Assembly (NCBI GenBank): GCA_036971475.1
Contig: JBAIZL010000001.1
Coordinates: forward strand, 73,524,771 to 73,588,770
DNA length: 64,000 nucleotides
Direction of reading: 5' to 3'
DNA from: Prosapia bicincta
Lineage: Eukaryota > Arthropoda > Insecta > Hemiptera > Cercopidae
Positions 45,961-59,416 of the stretch are shown one piece after another. The notes beneath the pieces are model-generated. The model was not told the DNA's origin. It worked only from the letters and a program-made list of their open reading frames with translations, and did not search any database. The position numbers and the translations under genes were made by a program. Position 1 is the first letter of the stretch; every line of letters begins with the position of its first letter.

Positions 45961-48904
45961 TATATATATATATATATGTATGTATAAATGTTGGCTATTT
46001 GTAGGACTATATTATACTCTAATACTCAAACTTCGTTGTTCTCTGTACACATCGAGGGCTCATATAGTGCGAATCACGTTACCGTGAACTTGGCCGTGAT
46101 AGAAAACCAAAAATTTCTTGTATACTACCACTTCTAAAAACATATAACATATTGAAGTTGTCCTATATTTCAACAGCTCCTGCATCCGATATGTCCACAA
46201 GTAATGAATCTATTTTAATCTATTTAATATCGATCTTCACATGCAAGTCAGTTTTTTGATAGTCTTTATCATGTTTGTAGGAAAATATTTAAACTAGCCT
46301 TCTACCTTTTGTTTCACCTACTGCGATCTCTCGAGGCCAGGTACACGGTTACATGGTCCACACTATACTTGTTTACTCTCTTCGAGGGTTGCGTTTATCT
46401 ACTTGCTTAGGAGCAACCTAGACCTGATTTAACAGTAATGAGTTTACTATTCCCATGTGTAGATGTCGGCGAGTGATCAAGAACCGAGGCAACATCAGTA
46501 CGCTAACACTACTTCTCGTTTTAATCTTCATCTGTTTGTAACGGTCTTTTCTTCCCTTAAATTTATACAACACAATATTTTGACTACGGATTCCTATTTG
46601 TTCAGATCTAATAACATGAATGTTTTTATTTGGTGTTTTTACAATTTTGTTGCACACGAGCAGGCAAACGCACGCATGCATGTGCGATAAGTCTATCCAA
46701 ATTTTATCTCAGTTGAGTTATTTATTATGTGCATTAATACAAACACTAAGTCAACAATACAGCGCAAGCAAATATATTAAACTTGGTGAAAGCGGTGACA
46801 CGTTGGCAGCGTTCAAACAAAAGAAGGCTCTAACGATTCGTGATTACGGAGTCAGCTGTTTTTGACAAGAAAGGGAAAAGTCATTGTTCTTGGCCATACA
46901 TCAAACCCACGCCTCTACGTAAATATGGAGTCGAGGATGTGTAATGTTAAAAAGGGTACAGTGTGTTTGGAAAGTATTTTTATTTAACAAGGTCTAATGC
47001 CATATAGTAAGATATAGACGGAGGTGTCTTTTAAAGTAGGCCTGCATAGCTTAAGAGGTGTATTTTGGAGATTCGAGTATTGAAATTTAATATAAATTTA
47101 GAGAGTTTATATTATATCCTCTAATTATATAATGATAATGACGGAGGAGAAACAAAATTGGTGACGCATTCTGTTCGGTTGACGAACGTATAGGTGATAG
47201 GCGATAGGGCAGACGATATCGCACGGATATCACGATTCCTTCTAGAGGACTGTACCTGACTGTAACACCGATGACGATGTCAATAATGACGATTTGGATG
47301 AAGATATGTTCTAAGACACAATTAAAATAATAAAAACCTAGAAAATAATGACAATACAAATAAAAAATACACAAAAACCTCTAACCACAAATATTGTAAG
47401 GTTGGCATAATACAAATATTTGTAATTATAGGTTTTTCATATGTTAATAATTGTTATTTAACCGCAGTAAATTATTCCAAATAAAGAAACATACAATCAG
47501 TAAGAAGTTTTTAGAAGAAACTCGAAAAATTCTTTTAAAAAAGTGCAAATAAACAATACCAGTAAACCCTATAGACTGAACATAACTATAAGGTAAATTA
47601 GGCGCATGAACTAAGTCAGAGAATAGGTGACGTGTCTGTACAAGAGGAAATGTTTTGTGAGCAAGTCTCGAGGCAAATAAGGAAGTGATTAGCGGAATGC
47701 TTTGTATGGGGCAACGTTGTGCTGGGTCGAAACCTGAACATTAACGGATGGCGCTGTGTGGGAAAACGATTTGGCATGATGGTGGTAAATGGACGAATAG
47801 CATGGGGAAAGAAGCAAAGGGCCTGACTAAAAAAGAATACAAAAGGTTTAAAAGTAGCAAATGCATTCCAACGTATAAAGAATGACTATATAATAGAAAT
47901 GGTAATATCAGATACCACAGGGTTGTATTTCTGTGCCGATATATAAACACCTGGGTTGAGTATCGTTTGTGGTGAAATGCCAACGGGCTTATCAACAGCA
48001 TTTATTTTTTTTTAAATGTAATATTTCAATTGACAAAGAGTGTTTGTGTAGCAAAGTTTTTAAATATAAATACAGGTGTTAGGTTTTTTTACCGATTTCC
48101 AAGTGTGGGTAGTTTGAGAGTTTTGAAAAAGTGTCGCGAAGAAAGTTTATCTGCTATAAAAATTTTCTTACCGATGCAATAATATTGTATTTAGTTTAGT
48201 TGCATATTTGTGAGTATTATCACATACTTCTAACTACGAATATTTTATTTTTAATAACTTTTCTATATATGATATATAATAATATATTTTACGTGCCAAA
48301 GAAATTGCTTAATTATTACTCGATATTTTTATTTCTTTCATTCAGTTCAGTTAAAACAGTTCATTCAGTATATTTTGGTAATTATTTGAAAAAATTTATC
48401 TCATCATGACCTGGTTGCATATAAGCTACATCGTATACTACATTCTCCACTGTATGTAGTCCACTGTAAACACCCACAAAATGAAATTTTGGGTTGCATA
48501 AATGATCTTATTTTTATAATTTTGTAGTAAAATATAACCAACATTACAAGTATGTAAAATAAAATTCATCGCCTGGTATTTCCCTAGATTTGGATACGAT
48601 TAAATTGGTTAAACCAACCACGTAGTAATGTTACAGAAATAATACGAATTTGTGCGTTACACTAAACTGAAAATACTTATATTCCCTGGCTCAAGATTTG
48701 GGCTGCAAATACGCTCACATATGGAATAAAGTAATAAAAGTAAGTAGTAAAAAAATGGTTGGATAAACAAACTCGCCTGGAGTGTGTTTATATTTCTAAC
48801 AGTGTGGGATATGACTTATAGTCATTTCACACTTACAGGTCAAACTGTACAAGCTACTTTGAAATAACATTATTTAGCCGTAATTGTAATTTTTAACTGT
48901 GTTT

Positions 48905-49595
48905 GTCAGTTGCCATTAGATATTGAGGTTAGGTAATGATGTGTCAGTTGTCATTAGATATTGAGGTTAGGTAATGATATGTCAGTTGCCATTAGATATT
49001 GAGGTTAGATAATGATATGTCAGTTGTCATTAGATATTGAGGTTAGGTAATAATACGTCAATTGCCATTAGATAATGAGGTTAGGTAATGATATGTCAAT
49101 TGCCATTAGATATTGAGGTTAGGTAATAATATGTCAGTACCATTAGATATAGAGTTTAGGTAATGATATGTCAGTTGCCATTAGATATTGAGGTTAGGTA
49201 ATGATATGTCAGTTGCCATTAGATGTTGAGGTTAGGTAATGATATGTCAGTTGCCATTAGATATTGAGGTTAGGTAATAATGTGTCAGTTACCAATAGAT
49301 ATTGAGTTTAGGTAATGATATGTCAGTTGCCATTAGATATTGAGGTTAGGTAATAATATGTCAGTACCATTAAATATAGAGGTTAGGTAATGATATGTCA
49401 GTTGCCATTAGATATTGAGGTTAGGTAATGATATATCAGTTGTCATTAAATATTGAGTTTAGGTAATAACATGTCAGTTGCCATTAGATATTGAGGTTAG
49501 GTAATGATATGTCAGTTGCCATTAGAGATTGATGTTAGGTAATGATATGTCAGTTGCCATTAGATATTGAGGTTAGGTAATGATATTTCCGTTGG
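48905..49595. repeat. 38-bp minisatellite, about 18 units
   Basis: Same unit as 7931-8470 with about four more copies. A shortened unit lacking part of TTGCC recurs twice (near 49,135 and 49,366), which points to local duplication of a multi-unit segment. Confidence 0.95.
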
Positions 49596-49977
49596 CCAAG
49601 TCAGTATAATTGCTTTATATTAATTAATAGTTGCGTTAACAACTATTTTAACAAGCTGAAGGTTTTTCCTTGAACATTTAGCAGCTAAAATGAGAACAAT
49701 ATTTATAAAACCTTCTGTTATTTTATTTCACATGTCTTTACTCATTGCTTTTGATGTTTTATATTTTACTATATAGAAGAAAAATTATTTTATAACTTTA
49801 CTTAAAATATAACAAAATATTTGTCAAATAAGAATATTAGATATCAAATATTGGAAAGACTTTAATATGTAATTAATTTATTATAAATCTAAAATAGGTT
49901 ATTTTAATATAATTACTGAAAAAATATTTGCAAATATAATATTTTAAAATTTCAGACTCAATCGGAGTATGAATCAA

Positions 49978-49988
49978 ACGAGAGAGAT

Positions 49989-50029
<41 letters not shown>

Positions 50030-50101
50030 TAGGGGAAAGGAGGTATAGAGAGGGAAAAATAAGAGGTGGAGAGAGAGGGAGAGAGGGAGGGAGAGAGAGT
50101 G
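49978..50101. repeat. (GA)n microsatellite with imperfect purine tract
   Basis: Shorter version of 8856-9008 with the same flanks. Confidence 0.93.
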
Positions 50102-51576
50102 TAAGGTATTAAAAACGCAATTTTTTTGAAATTTGTGTAAAAATAGTGAGACTAAAAACGTTCGCAAAACATTTTTGTGTTTTCATAAATATTAAGTAAA
50201 ATATTTTTTTATAGTTTGTACTTTTATTTATTATTTGATATATCATGTAGCTCAATATAATTCATATACATTATAACCGTTACAATTGAAATACTGTTTC
50301 TATAATGAAATATAAAACTTTTCGTGATATTTTGCCTATTATATATATTTTTTATATTATTGGTGGTTGTAATATAAGTATAACTTATAGTTACTTGACA
50401 TTGGTTCTTCTTGTGCCGAAGTTAATTGAGGTTGTGAAACAGGAATGGAAAAGGTTATTGAAACAGTAGGGTGCTTTGAGGTCATGTGTCTTTTTTAATT
50501 GGATTTTGAAGTTTTGAAAGTAAATTTACTTTTACAAATGTTACAAATGCCATTTGACTTTGCTTATTATTTTCATCCTCAGTAAACAATGTCCAAATAA
50601 CGTTCCTGCTTCGTCTCTTGGTGTTTTTTTATTCACTTCAGTCGTTTCACTTTCAGGCAAGGACTGTACATATTGTAGTATATACTAAAAATAACCCCTA
50701 CAAATAATCGACTGAAATGAAACAAATTATTTGTTTCACAGTAAAAAAAAGGTTGTAATTTCCAACTTATTTCGCTTCGTAAGGATTGTCAAATCAGTGA
50801 CTGACAATGCGACCCTAACCCCGCCCCCCGCATACGCAAATACAGATTACAATAGGCGATCTTAGTTCGTCTATTTGGCTGTGACAAATATAAACAGTTT
50901 GGGCACGCTTCACGGGAGGCGTGATTTGCCACTACGTCATAGTGTAGTTAACCAAGAACCTACTACTGTACTTCATTTTGCAACCAAACAGTTATTTGCG
51001 AATAACAGTGACTAAATCACAAGTTTGCAAATCACTTCCCATCACTGATTTATTTTGTTAGGTGTGGGGAACATACAAATATACAAACAATGACTGAAGA
51101 CTTTTCCAAAATATTTGGTTGTGTTGGAAATCATTTTTTTTTTTTAATCGCTTCATAATTATAGTCGTTGGTTAAGCAATCGTCATAATCTAGCCAAACG
51201 TTGTTTCAACTATAGAACTCCATACCAAAATAAATTATAAAAATATTATAATATTGGTTAATGTCAACGACAAAATCGTTAACTGAGGGGTAAAGGCTCT
51301 TTTATTACCAAAATAAAGGACGGTTCCTAAGAACAGAAACATCATAGGCTAACATGACATTTATGGTAAAGTTTAATGCTATCGGTTCAAATAAATAAGT
51401 CTTTGATGGATAAGTTATAGCAAGTAGGCGTAAGACTCATCGTCTGGGATGTAGGGGAGGATCATGGTTCACGCCCGGAACCAGGAGAAGACGTACACTT
51501 CGGTGACAGTGAGGGGCATATCGTATGCTGTAGGTGTAAAGGGATCAATATAGTAGAGGACGTAATAATGAGGGGA

Positions 51577-51594
51577 CACTATGACGTCATAGTG
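51577..51594. promoter_or_regulatory. 18-bp palindrome with a full CRE core, block B
   Basis: Identical to 10,480-10,497, with TGACGTCA at the centre. Confidence 0.35.
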
Positions 51595-53102
51595 GTTGTG
51601 ACGTATGACATTGTATATCGCATGTATCTCGCAGTTATACCCCACTCTGTCGACAAACGAGTATCAATTGTATTAACGTTTGCTTTCAGATTTTGCGGTT
51701 TCGATTGCTTTACGGGATCACTTTTGTGCTTTCGTAACAGAGTAATCACATGTGACTGAAAGCATTGCATTTACGCCACAATGAATGATAAAGTATCACT
51801 GTACATTGAGAGGAAAAGAAATGACGATGTATTGAACTGAACGAGACTTCAAACAGTTCTATTGATGTCAGTGTATTTACTGCAAATGGATTAAACAGGT
51901 CGCAGCTCTATTACTGTGGCTCTTTTCATTTGCGTGATAGTGAACCACCGTAGTGCTTACTTTTAATAAATGTTATTGAAGCATTAGGCCTTAAAGATCA
52001 TTTATATATGTCTGGTTAAGGAATATAAATCTTTTGTATTTTATTTTATCCTACCTATCTTCATTCTTTTTATCCTTAATTTATCTTAGTGCACCAATCG
52101 TTTTTTATGTACAGACTTTAAAGCTAACAGAGTACTTTAGCACCAGGGAATCCTTTTAACCACAGATTGTACTTTTTACCGTAAAATGCAATCAAGAAGA
52201 ACCCATGCCCAAAATAGGCATCGCATAATTTAACTCTATAAATTACTCTGAACGACAATACGTAACATATGTTCCCAGTCTGGTATCGTTCGTATGTTTT
52301 ATTAGAATTTATGGTTTAATTACAGACGGAGTGAAATTTATTACCCTTGCACTGCTGGAAGATAACGTATAACTAATAAAGTGGCTCTGTTACATATGTG
52401 AAGATTTGTAGCGTAAAGATTTTTTAAATTATCTCTTCTGTATTCTCTCACTTGTTCTAAGAAGAGCATGAAATTAGGAAGAATAACAAAAATATGTAAT
52501 GTACTAGATTTTTTATTGCAGGTAAAAAAGCATGTCACCCTAATATATATCGTTGTTTTGTTTTGGCAGGTGTTAGCTGTTCTTGGAACAAAGTGGTTAT
52601 AGCGGAAGAACAGTTATATTTCCACACACCCATTTACAACTCTAGGACGATATATTAAGAAGATATATTAAGTCATTTATTTTCTATAATTTTATCTGTG
52701 TAAGTTTCATCTGCCATAATATTGAAAATGAAACATGTATTATATAAAAAAAAAATTCAAAGTCAATTCCTACTGATGTCAACAAAGAAAAATTTAATTT
52801 GAGTTACATTTTGTTTTATAATTACAATAATATAAATATTTTTATACTTGTGACAGAATCACAATATCATGTGAGAAAATAGAAACCGAATTTCCTTGCA
52901 ATTTTCAATTTCCTACTCTATACGGTTTATTATGTTGGACTACTATGTTTTGTTTGTAACTAATAATTCACTTTTTTTCTAATTTATGAAACCGATGGTG
53001 ATCTATAGTTTCTCATTCTAGCCATCTGTTGTACTCACTTCATTGTTGGAAGTTCCGTATACCTTTCAAATACATCTTCAAGTCGTAAATTTCTAGCATT
53101 GA

Positions 53103-53168
53103 GAAAGTTGGCTCAGTGATAAACTGCTGGAGATTAAACATGTAATAATTCAGTTCGAATTCGATCAG
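53103..53168 (+). ncRNA. tRNA-like Pol III promoter, block B
   Basis: Same A-box-like and B-box-like pair as at 12,003. It has no cloverleaf with paired acceptor ends. Confidence 0.4.
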
Positions 53169-53737
53169 ACATAAATTTAAACAAATTTATTTAAGGAATA
53201 AATATTTGAAAAAAATGTATTAACTTGAACTGTAACCAATTACAAGTAAAAAAAAACCTATATGAACTAGATTGTATGAATAAAAAATTACTTTGTATGA
53301 TTGAAAATGTGTGCAAGATATATATGAGGAGAGTGTGAGTTGATAGAAGAAATTGAATTAACATAGCATTGATTTGAATATATTTACATCGTTTCAAATG
53401 AGCTAGGGAAACGTTAAATCTATGGTGTAACATATTTCCTTCCATACCGTACTACTATTGTCATTTTGTAGTATGTATTTGCTTTGCAAGATGGATGATC
53501 TTCAAAACGTCTTGAAACGTGTGGGTAAATAATAAATTAAGTGAGGCTGTAATGTTTTGTATCCTGTTTGTACCTAATGCTAAGTTTGTGGTATCATTTT
53601 ATTCCCTGGCAGAATGGATGCACAGTATTGCTGGCAACTGTTGCAGTAAATGATTTGTTGCAGTGTCACTGATGACGATGAAATTGGTAATTGAAACGTG
53701 TATGAGGGCTAAAAATCCAGAGCTGAAAATTGCTTAA

Positions 53738-55218
53738 GGGGTTCCGGACCTTCCGAAAAAAAAAATTTTCCACATTTTTTTTTTATTTGCCTAAAGTAAT
53801 CTACAGAATTTTCCTCTTAAGACGATGTATAATTTGTAATCATACTAGTTTTCTTTCACTATTTATTTTTATTTCAATTATCCTCAACTACTAAGTTTTT
53901 CTTAATTTGTGGTTGGGTCAACTCTTTAGTCGGTCTGTTGAAAAGTATAATGTTATGTATACACAGTATCTAGGTGATGGTGACAGCAAGTCTTTCAAGT
54001 CTGTTTATGAAGCCAAACCTTATGCTGATATTCAGATAACTAAACTGGAGTGTATTGTTCACATACAGAAAAGATTGGGGAGCCGACTAAGATAAATAAA
54101 ATAAGAAATGAAAGGTAAAAAACTTTCAGATAATCTGCCTATTGGACAAGAAAACAGGTTAACTGATGCTACCATTGACCAATTGCAAACCTACTATGGT
54201 AACGCAATAAGAAAAAATCTAGACTCTGTCAAAAATATGCAACAAGCTACTTGGGCAATATAGTTTCACAAGCTGTCAACAGATGAACACCCATGTCATG
54301 ATTTATGTCCTTCTACGCCAGATACCTGGTGTGAATACAAAAGATTTCTCCAAAATAATGATGAGGGAAGTTACAAGCATGAAAGAAGTATAGCTGGTGC
54401 AATAATGGAGGTAATTAAGCCAGTTTTTAAAGATCTTGCAGATCCAGTTTTATTGCAAAGGTGTGCACACGGTAAGACTCAAAATGCTAATGAGTCGTTC
54501 AATAGCGTTGTGTGGACTACAGTGCCCAAAAATGTTTTTGTAGGAATTAAAACTTTGAGCTTAGGAGTTTAGGATAGTGTGTCATGTTTCAATGAAGGCT
54601 ACAAAAGTAAGTGCAAGGTATTTCAGAGATTGGGACTGAAACCTGGGTTATTTATGGTAACGGCTATAAAAACTTTAGATGCAGAAAGAATAAGAAGTTC
54701 AGAAAAAGAATTTTCTGATTATGGAAGAGATGCTAGAAGAAGAAGGAGGTTTTTCAAAAAGAAGTTGGAAGAAGAATATGACAATGTGTCTGACTATGAA
54801 GCTGGAATGCATTAAGGTTGGACAGTTTTTATTATGTCGTTTCATTTTTTTGCGATTTCCCGATAATTTGTTGTTTTTGAGACATAAGGAACATTTACCG
54901 GTTAAGGTAATTGACCGAGATTTTCAGGGTACATTACAGGCATAAAGATACAACTTTTGACCAGAGGAAAGTTTGGTAACATTAAATTAAATCAATTTAT
55001 GCACAATTACAAGGCAAAAATAGAAAGAGTTCAAACATGTTGCCGAAAGTAAAAATTTGTATTAAACTAAAAATGGAAAAAAATGCTCTAGTCAAAGGTT
55101 GTAAAAGGGTGTCATAAAACACTGGTAAAAATTTTAAATTGATAACTTGTAAGAGTGCTGAGAAAATGTGCCTTATGTTAGTATGGAGTAGCATACAAGG
55201 TACTATACCTTTAATCCC
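53738..55218 (+). mobile_element. Mutator-like element with TTAA target duplication, block B
   Basis: The element is 1,481 bp between TTAA at 53,734-53,737 and TTAA at 55,219-55,222, starting GGGGTTCCGG and ending AATCCC. It has no nested LTR element. It is the uninterrupted counterpart of 12,577-22,248. Confidence 0.75.
53907..54815 (+). pseudogene. Mutator-like transposase relic, block B
   Basis: Here 53,907-54,095 reads FSRSVEKYNVMYTQYLGDGD and LECIVHIQKRLGSRLR before a stop. The frame then shifts to LTDATIDQLQTYYGNAIRKN, which meets a TAG at 54,261-54,263. The tail 54,579-54,815 carries KVFQRLGLKPG and DARRRRRFFKKK and ends EAGMH. Only the C-terminal half of the usual transposase is present and it is disrupted, but by different lesions from block A: A has an open codon where B has the TAG, and A has a frameshift near 13,360 that B lacks. 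Confidence 0.85.
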
Positions 55219-55261
55219 TTAAAGATTTACTATATGAAATTATAGGGAAAAAGGTCAGAGA

Positions 55262-56830
55262 TGACTGTCCGGTAGAAGACTACCTGGAACGATATGACTG
55301 CCGCTTAGAAGGCTGCTTAGAAGGAAATGACTGTCCAGTAGAAGACTGCCTAGAAGGAAATGACTGTCCAGTAGTAGGCTACCTGGAAGGATATGATTGC
55401 CGCTTAGAAGGCTGCTTAGAAGGAAATGACTGTCTGGTAGAAGAATGCTTGGAAGGATATGACTGTCCGGTAGAAGAATGCCTAAAAGGAAATGACTGTC
55501 CAGTAGAAAACTGCCTAGAAGGAAATGACTATCCGGTAGAAGGCTGCTTAGAAGGCAAAGACTGTCCAGTAGAAGGCTGCTTAGAAGGAAATGACTGTCC
55601 GGTAGAAGACTGCTTAGAAGGAAATGACTGTCCAGTAGAAAGCTGCTTAGAAGAAAATGACTGTCCGGTAGAAGACTACCTGGAAGGTTATGACTGCCGT
55701 TTAAAAGGCTGCTTAGAAGGAAATGACTTTCTGGTAGAAAGCTGCCTTAAAAAAATGAATGTCCAGTAGAAGAATATTTAAAAGAAAATAACTTTTCTTT
55801 TGAAGACTGCCTGGAGTGATATGACTGTCTGGTAGAACTCTGCCTACAAGGAAATGACTCTCAGGTAGAAGATTATATAACAGGAAATAACGGTACGGTA
55901 GAAGACTGCCTAGAAGGAAATGTCTGTCCGGTAGACGGCCGCCTAGAATGAAATGACTGACTGGTAGAAGGCTGCCTAGGAAGAAATGACTGACTTGTAG
56001 AAGATTATCTAGAAGGAAATGACTGTTTGGTAGAAGACTGCCTAGAAACACATGAGTCTGGTGGAAGGCTGCCTAGAAGGAAATGACTGTCCGTTAGAAG
56101 ATTATCTAGAAGGAAGTGAGTGGCCAGTAAAGCCTGCCTTGAAGGAAATGACTGTCCGGTAGAAGACTGCCTAAAAGGAAATGACTGGTCAGTAGAAGAC
56201 TGCCTAGAAGGAAATGAGTGTCCGGTAGAAGAATATTTAACAGGAAATAACTGTCCGTTAGAAGATTGCTTGAAAAGATATGACTGTTCGGTAGAAGGCT
56301 GACTAAAAGGAAATGACTGTCCAGTTGAAGAATATTTAACAGGAAATAATTGTCCGATAGAAGAATGCTTGGAAGGATATGACTATCCGGTAGAAGGCTG
56401 CCTAAAAGGAAATGACTGTCCAGTAGAGGACTGCCTAGAAGGAAATGACTGTCCGGTAGAAGACTATCTGGAAGGTTATGACTGCCGCTTAGAAGGCTGC
56501 TTAGAAGGAAATGATTGTCTAGTAGAAAGCTGCCTAAAAAATGAATGTCCAGTGGACGAATATTTAAAAGAAAATAACTTTTCTGTAGAAGACTGCCTGG
56601 AAGGATATGACTGTCTGGTATAAGACTGCCTACAAGGAAATGACTCTCAGGTAGAAGATTATTTAACAGGAAATAACGGTACGGTAGAAGACTGCCTAGA
56701 AGGAAATGAATGTCTGGTAGAAGGCAACCTAGACGGAAACGGCTTTCCGATAGAAGGTTGCCTAGAAGGAGATGACTGACTGGGAGGATATGACCTCTTG
56801 AGAGGAGATGACTGCGCAGCCGGAGATTTC
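55262..56830. repeat. 33-bp minisatellite, right array of block B
   Basis: Counterpart of 22,293-24,370, about 500 bp shorter. It lacks one of the two 261-bp higher-order repeats seen in A. Open runs such as 55,449-55,769 are punctuated by stops and shifts. Confidence 0.93.
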
Positions 56831-58531
56831 TTAAAACGAGTTGACTGATTTATAGGAAAGGTTTTCCTTGCAAATAAACTACACCCTCTGTCTATACGGT
56901 ACATAGAAGATGGAAGCTTCTTTATTTAATCCAACCTTGTGGTCAAATTTCTAAAATGGTGATAAGAATCGAGCAATCCCATGTCTTAAAATAGTAAACA
57001 TGGAATTAGTAATGTTAATTATTTATTGTCCTCTTTCTTACTTATAAAATATATTTTATCTTTAAAAATCAGAAAAGAATCAACAAATCTCTAAGCAGAT
57101 CTTTCTTTTTGCTCCTTTACCAGAGTTTATAATACTCCGAAAATACGCAGACGTCGGTTAAATTTTATTAATATATTAGACATTAAATAAGTTCGGGTCA
57201 ACTTGGCAGAGTCCGTGGATTTAAGTAGCTTACTTATTGCCGGCTATTCTGTGAAAAGGATTATTATAATACGGTCCTCGGTTTATAAACTTCCGGAAGT
57301 AAAATCCCAGAGTTACGGTCGAGTCCTAAATCCCGCTAATATTTTACGGGATTAAAGCTTCGTTATGGGGACTAGGGTGAACGTTTTCACCATTGTACAA
57401 CGTTTAATTTAAAGTCAATATTACTTGAACAGTGTTTATATATTTTCTCTGTGTTATGCACAAATAATGTACTTGTGTTTACTGTTTTATTCAAAGTATT
57501 TATAATATAAATTTAAGAATGTGTATATGCAGTTACTTCTTACTTTGTTCTACTTCTTATTGGTTATAATATTAATAATATGCAAAGAACGAATCTATTT
57601 TACTGCATTAGTTTGGTTTTTCAGAAGACATTTACGATTTGTATTCCTCTTAATCCGAGATTCTGTTGCCGAGGATGTAGTCAGGATTGAATTTTTGGTT
57701 AGTCAACGGAATAGTTTGGGAATCTGAAATAGTCCTCAGTAAAATGGGATACTGTCATCATTTCCGGCATTCAGAGAAAATTTTGAAAGAAATATAGGTT
57801 AATTTCTTTAAAATTAGTAATTGTTGTCAACAATAATATCTGTACAAAAATGCTAGCGAGTTGTTATTGTAGGACGTTTATAAAATAATCAAGGAGGACA
57901 CGCTCTCTGGGTTCATCCCAGTCTGGAACAAGTGGTTTAGTTTATTCGTTGCTTGTACAGAACTTGTGTGCTAGACGTGACAGAACGAAATACGTCGATA
58001 ACAGATAAGATCCGGTCAAGTATGTTGGCCATCTCGTTTACAGAGTGTTCCGAAGGTCATATGGAACGAGACCAAATTCTGCTGACGCAGAACAAGCCAT
58101 TACCAAATAGATGCACAAATTGTAAAAGAAATGAATTTGTCGAGGTCTATTGAAAATAAAGTGAAATGAAATTGAAATGGGAAAAACTATTTAATAGGTA
58201 AACTGTCAATTGTTTGAATTACCCACCAAGGGATTGATAGGCAATGGGTTTTACTCAGAGTCCAACTGCTTTTTGTTATCGGCTTCAGGAAGAGGGAGGG
58301 GGGGGGGGTATTTTCAATTATATAACCGCATGGTTCAAAATTTTTTCTATGGAAATTAGAACACTAATTTTTTGCCACATACATACATATTGCTTTGTAC
58401 ATAAAATAAATATCAAATAAACCAGTTAAGACTATATAAAAAAATCAACAAGTTTCCTTATCTTATCAGTTACTGCGAGACGTTCACCGTACTTTGGCCA
58501 TCAGTGTCCTGTTAGTGCTTCAGTATTGATC
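56831..58531. other. Left part of R, block B, no gene seen
   Basis: Colinear with 24,371-26,083. A run of G near 58,300 is expanded relative to A. Confidence 0.6.
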
Positions 58532-59416
58532 ATGTCACTGATACGTTTAGTCCGTGAGATAGATATTAAGGGAAAAGCAGTAAGTTATTTTTGTAATAAA
58601 GGAATACTACATAACTCACGTAATTGTGATGACGGACACGAAATGTCGCCAAGTTTGACAAATGCTCATGATCGGAGGCGGTGTAACAGAAACGTTTGCC
58701 GCGTTTCAGTTGGCCTGAGGAAAGGTACGTGGCTCGAAGCAAGTAAACTTCCTTTTGAAACTATTATTTTTTTCATATAGTCGTGGTCAAAAGAGTACAC
58801 TACCACTAAGTTTTGTGCGGAAGAATTAAGTATAAGTGCAGGTTCAATAACCGATTGGAAAAATTATTTAAGAGAAGTAAGTGCACATTCCATTCTTGAT
58901 AATAAAACGAAAATTGGCGGTGTAAATAAAACTGTCTAAATTGACGAGTCGTGTTTTTCGAAAACAAAAAATCTTGTTGGCCGAGTTTATCCTCAACAAT
59001 GGGTGTTTGGTGGGATCTGTAGGAAGGATAACAAGTGCTTCCTGTACGCTGTACCAAACAGATCAGCTGAAATGCTACTTACAACTATAAAATACTGTAT
59101 TGAGCCGGGAACTACTATCATTTCAGATATTTGGAACTCTTACAGTGGCATAACAAGTATACTTGACATGAAGTATATCCATCTTACAGTTAATCATTCT
59201 GAAAACTTTGTTGACCCCATAAGCGGAGCTCATATTCAAAGAATAGAACCATTGTGGTCATCTGCCAAAAGGCGTAACCGTAAAGAGTGTGGAACCAGTA
59301 GAAACGTAATCGAATGTTACTTGTGTGAGTTCCTTTGGCGAAAATATAACCACGGAAATGATCTCTTCGAGCAAATTATCGAGGATATTAAAGTATTTTG
59401 GCTACCAGAAGTCTGA
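58532..59416 (+). pseudogene. Merlin transposase relic, block B
   Basis: Same length and frame as 26,084-26,968. The frame has stops at 58,778-58,780 and 58,937-58,939; the latter changes the Glu just before the first catalytic Asp to a stop (TV-stop-IDESCF). The second Asp (TTIISDIWNSY) and the Glu (RIEPLWSSAKRR) are kept. Positions that are stops in block A are sense codons here, and the reverse. Confidence 0.88.
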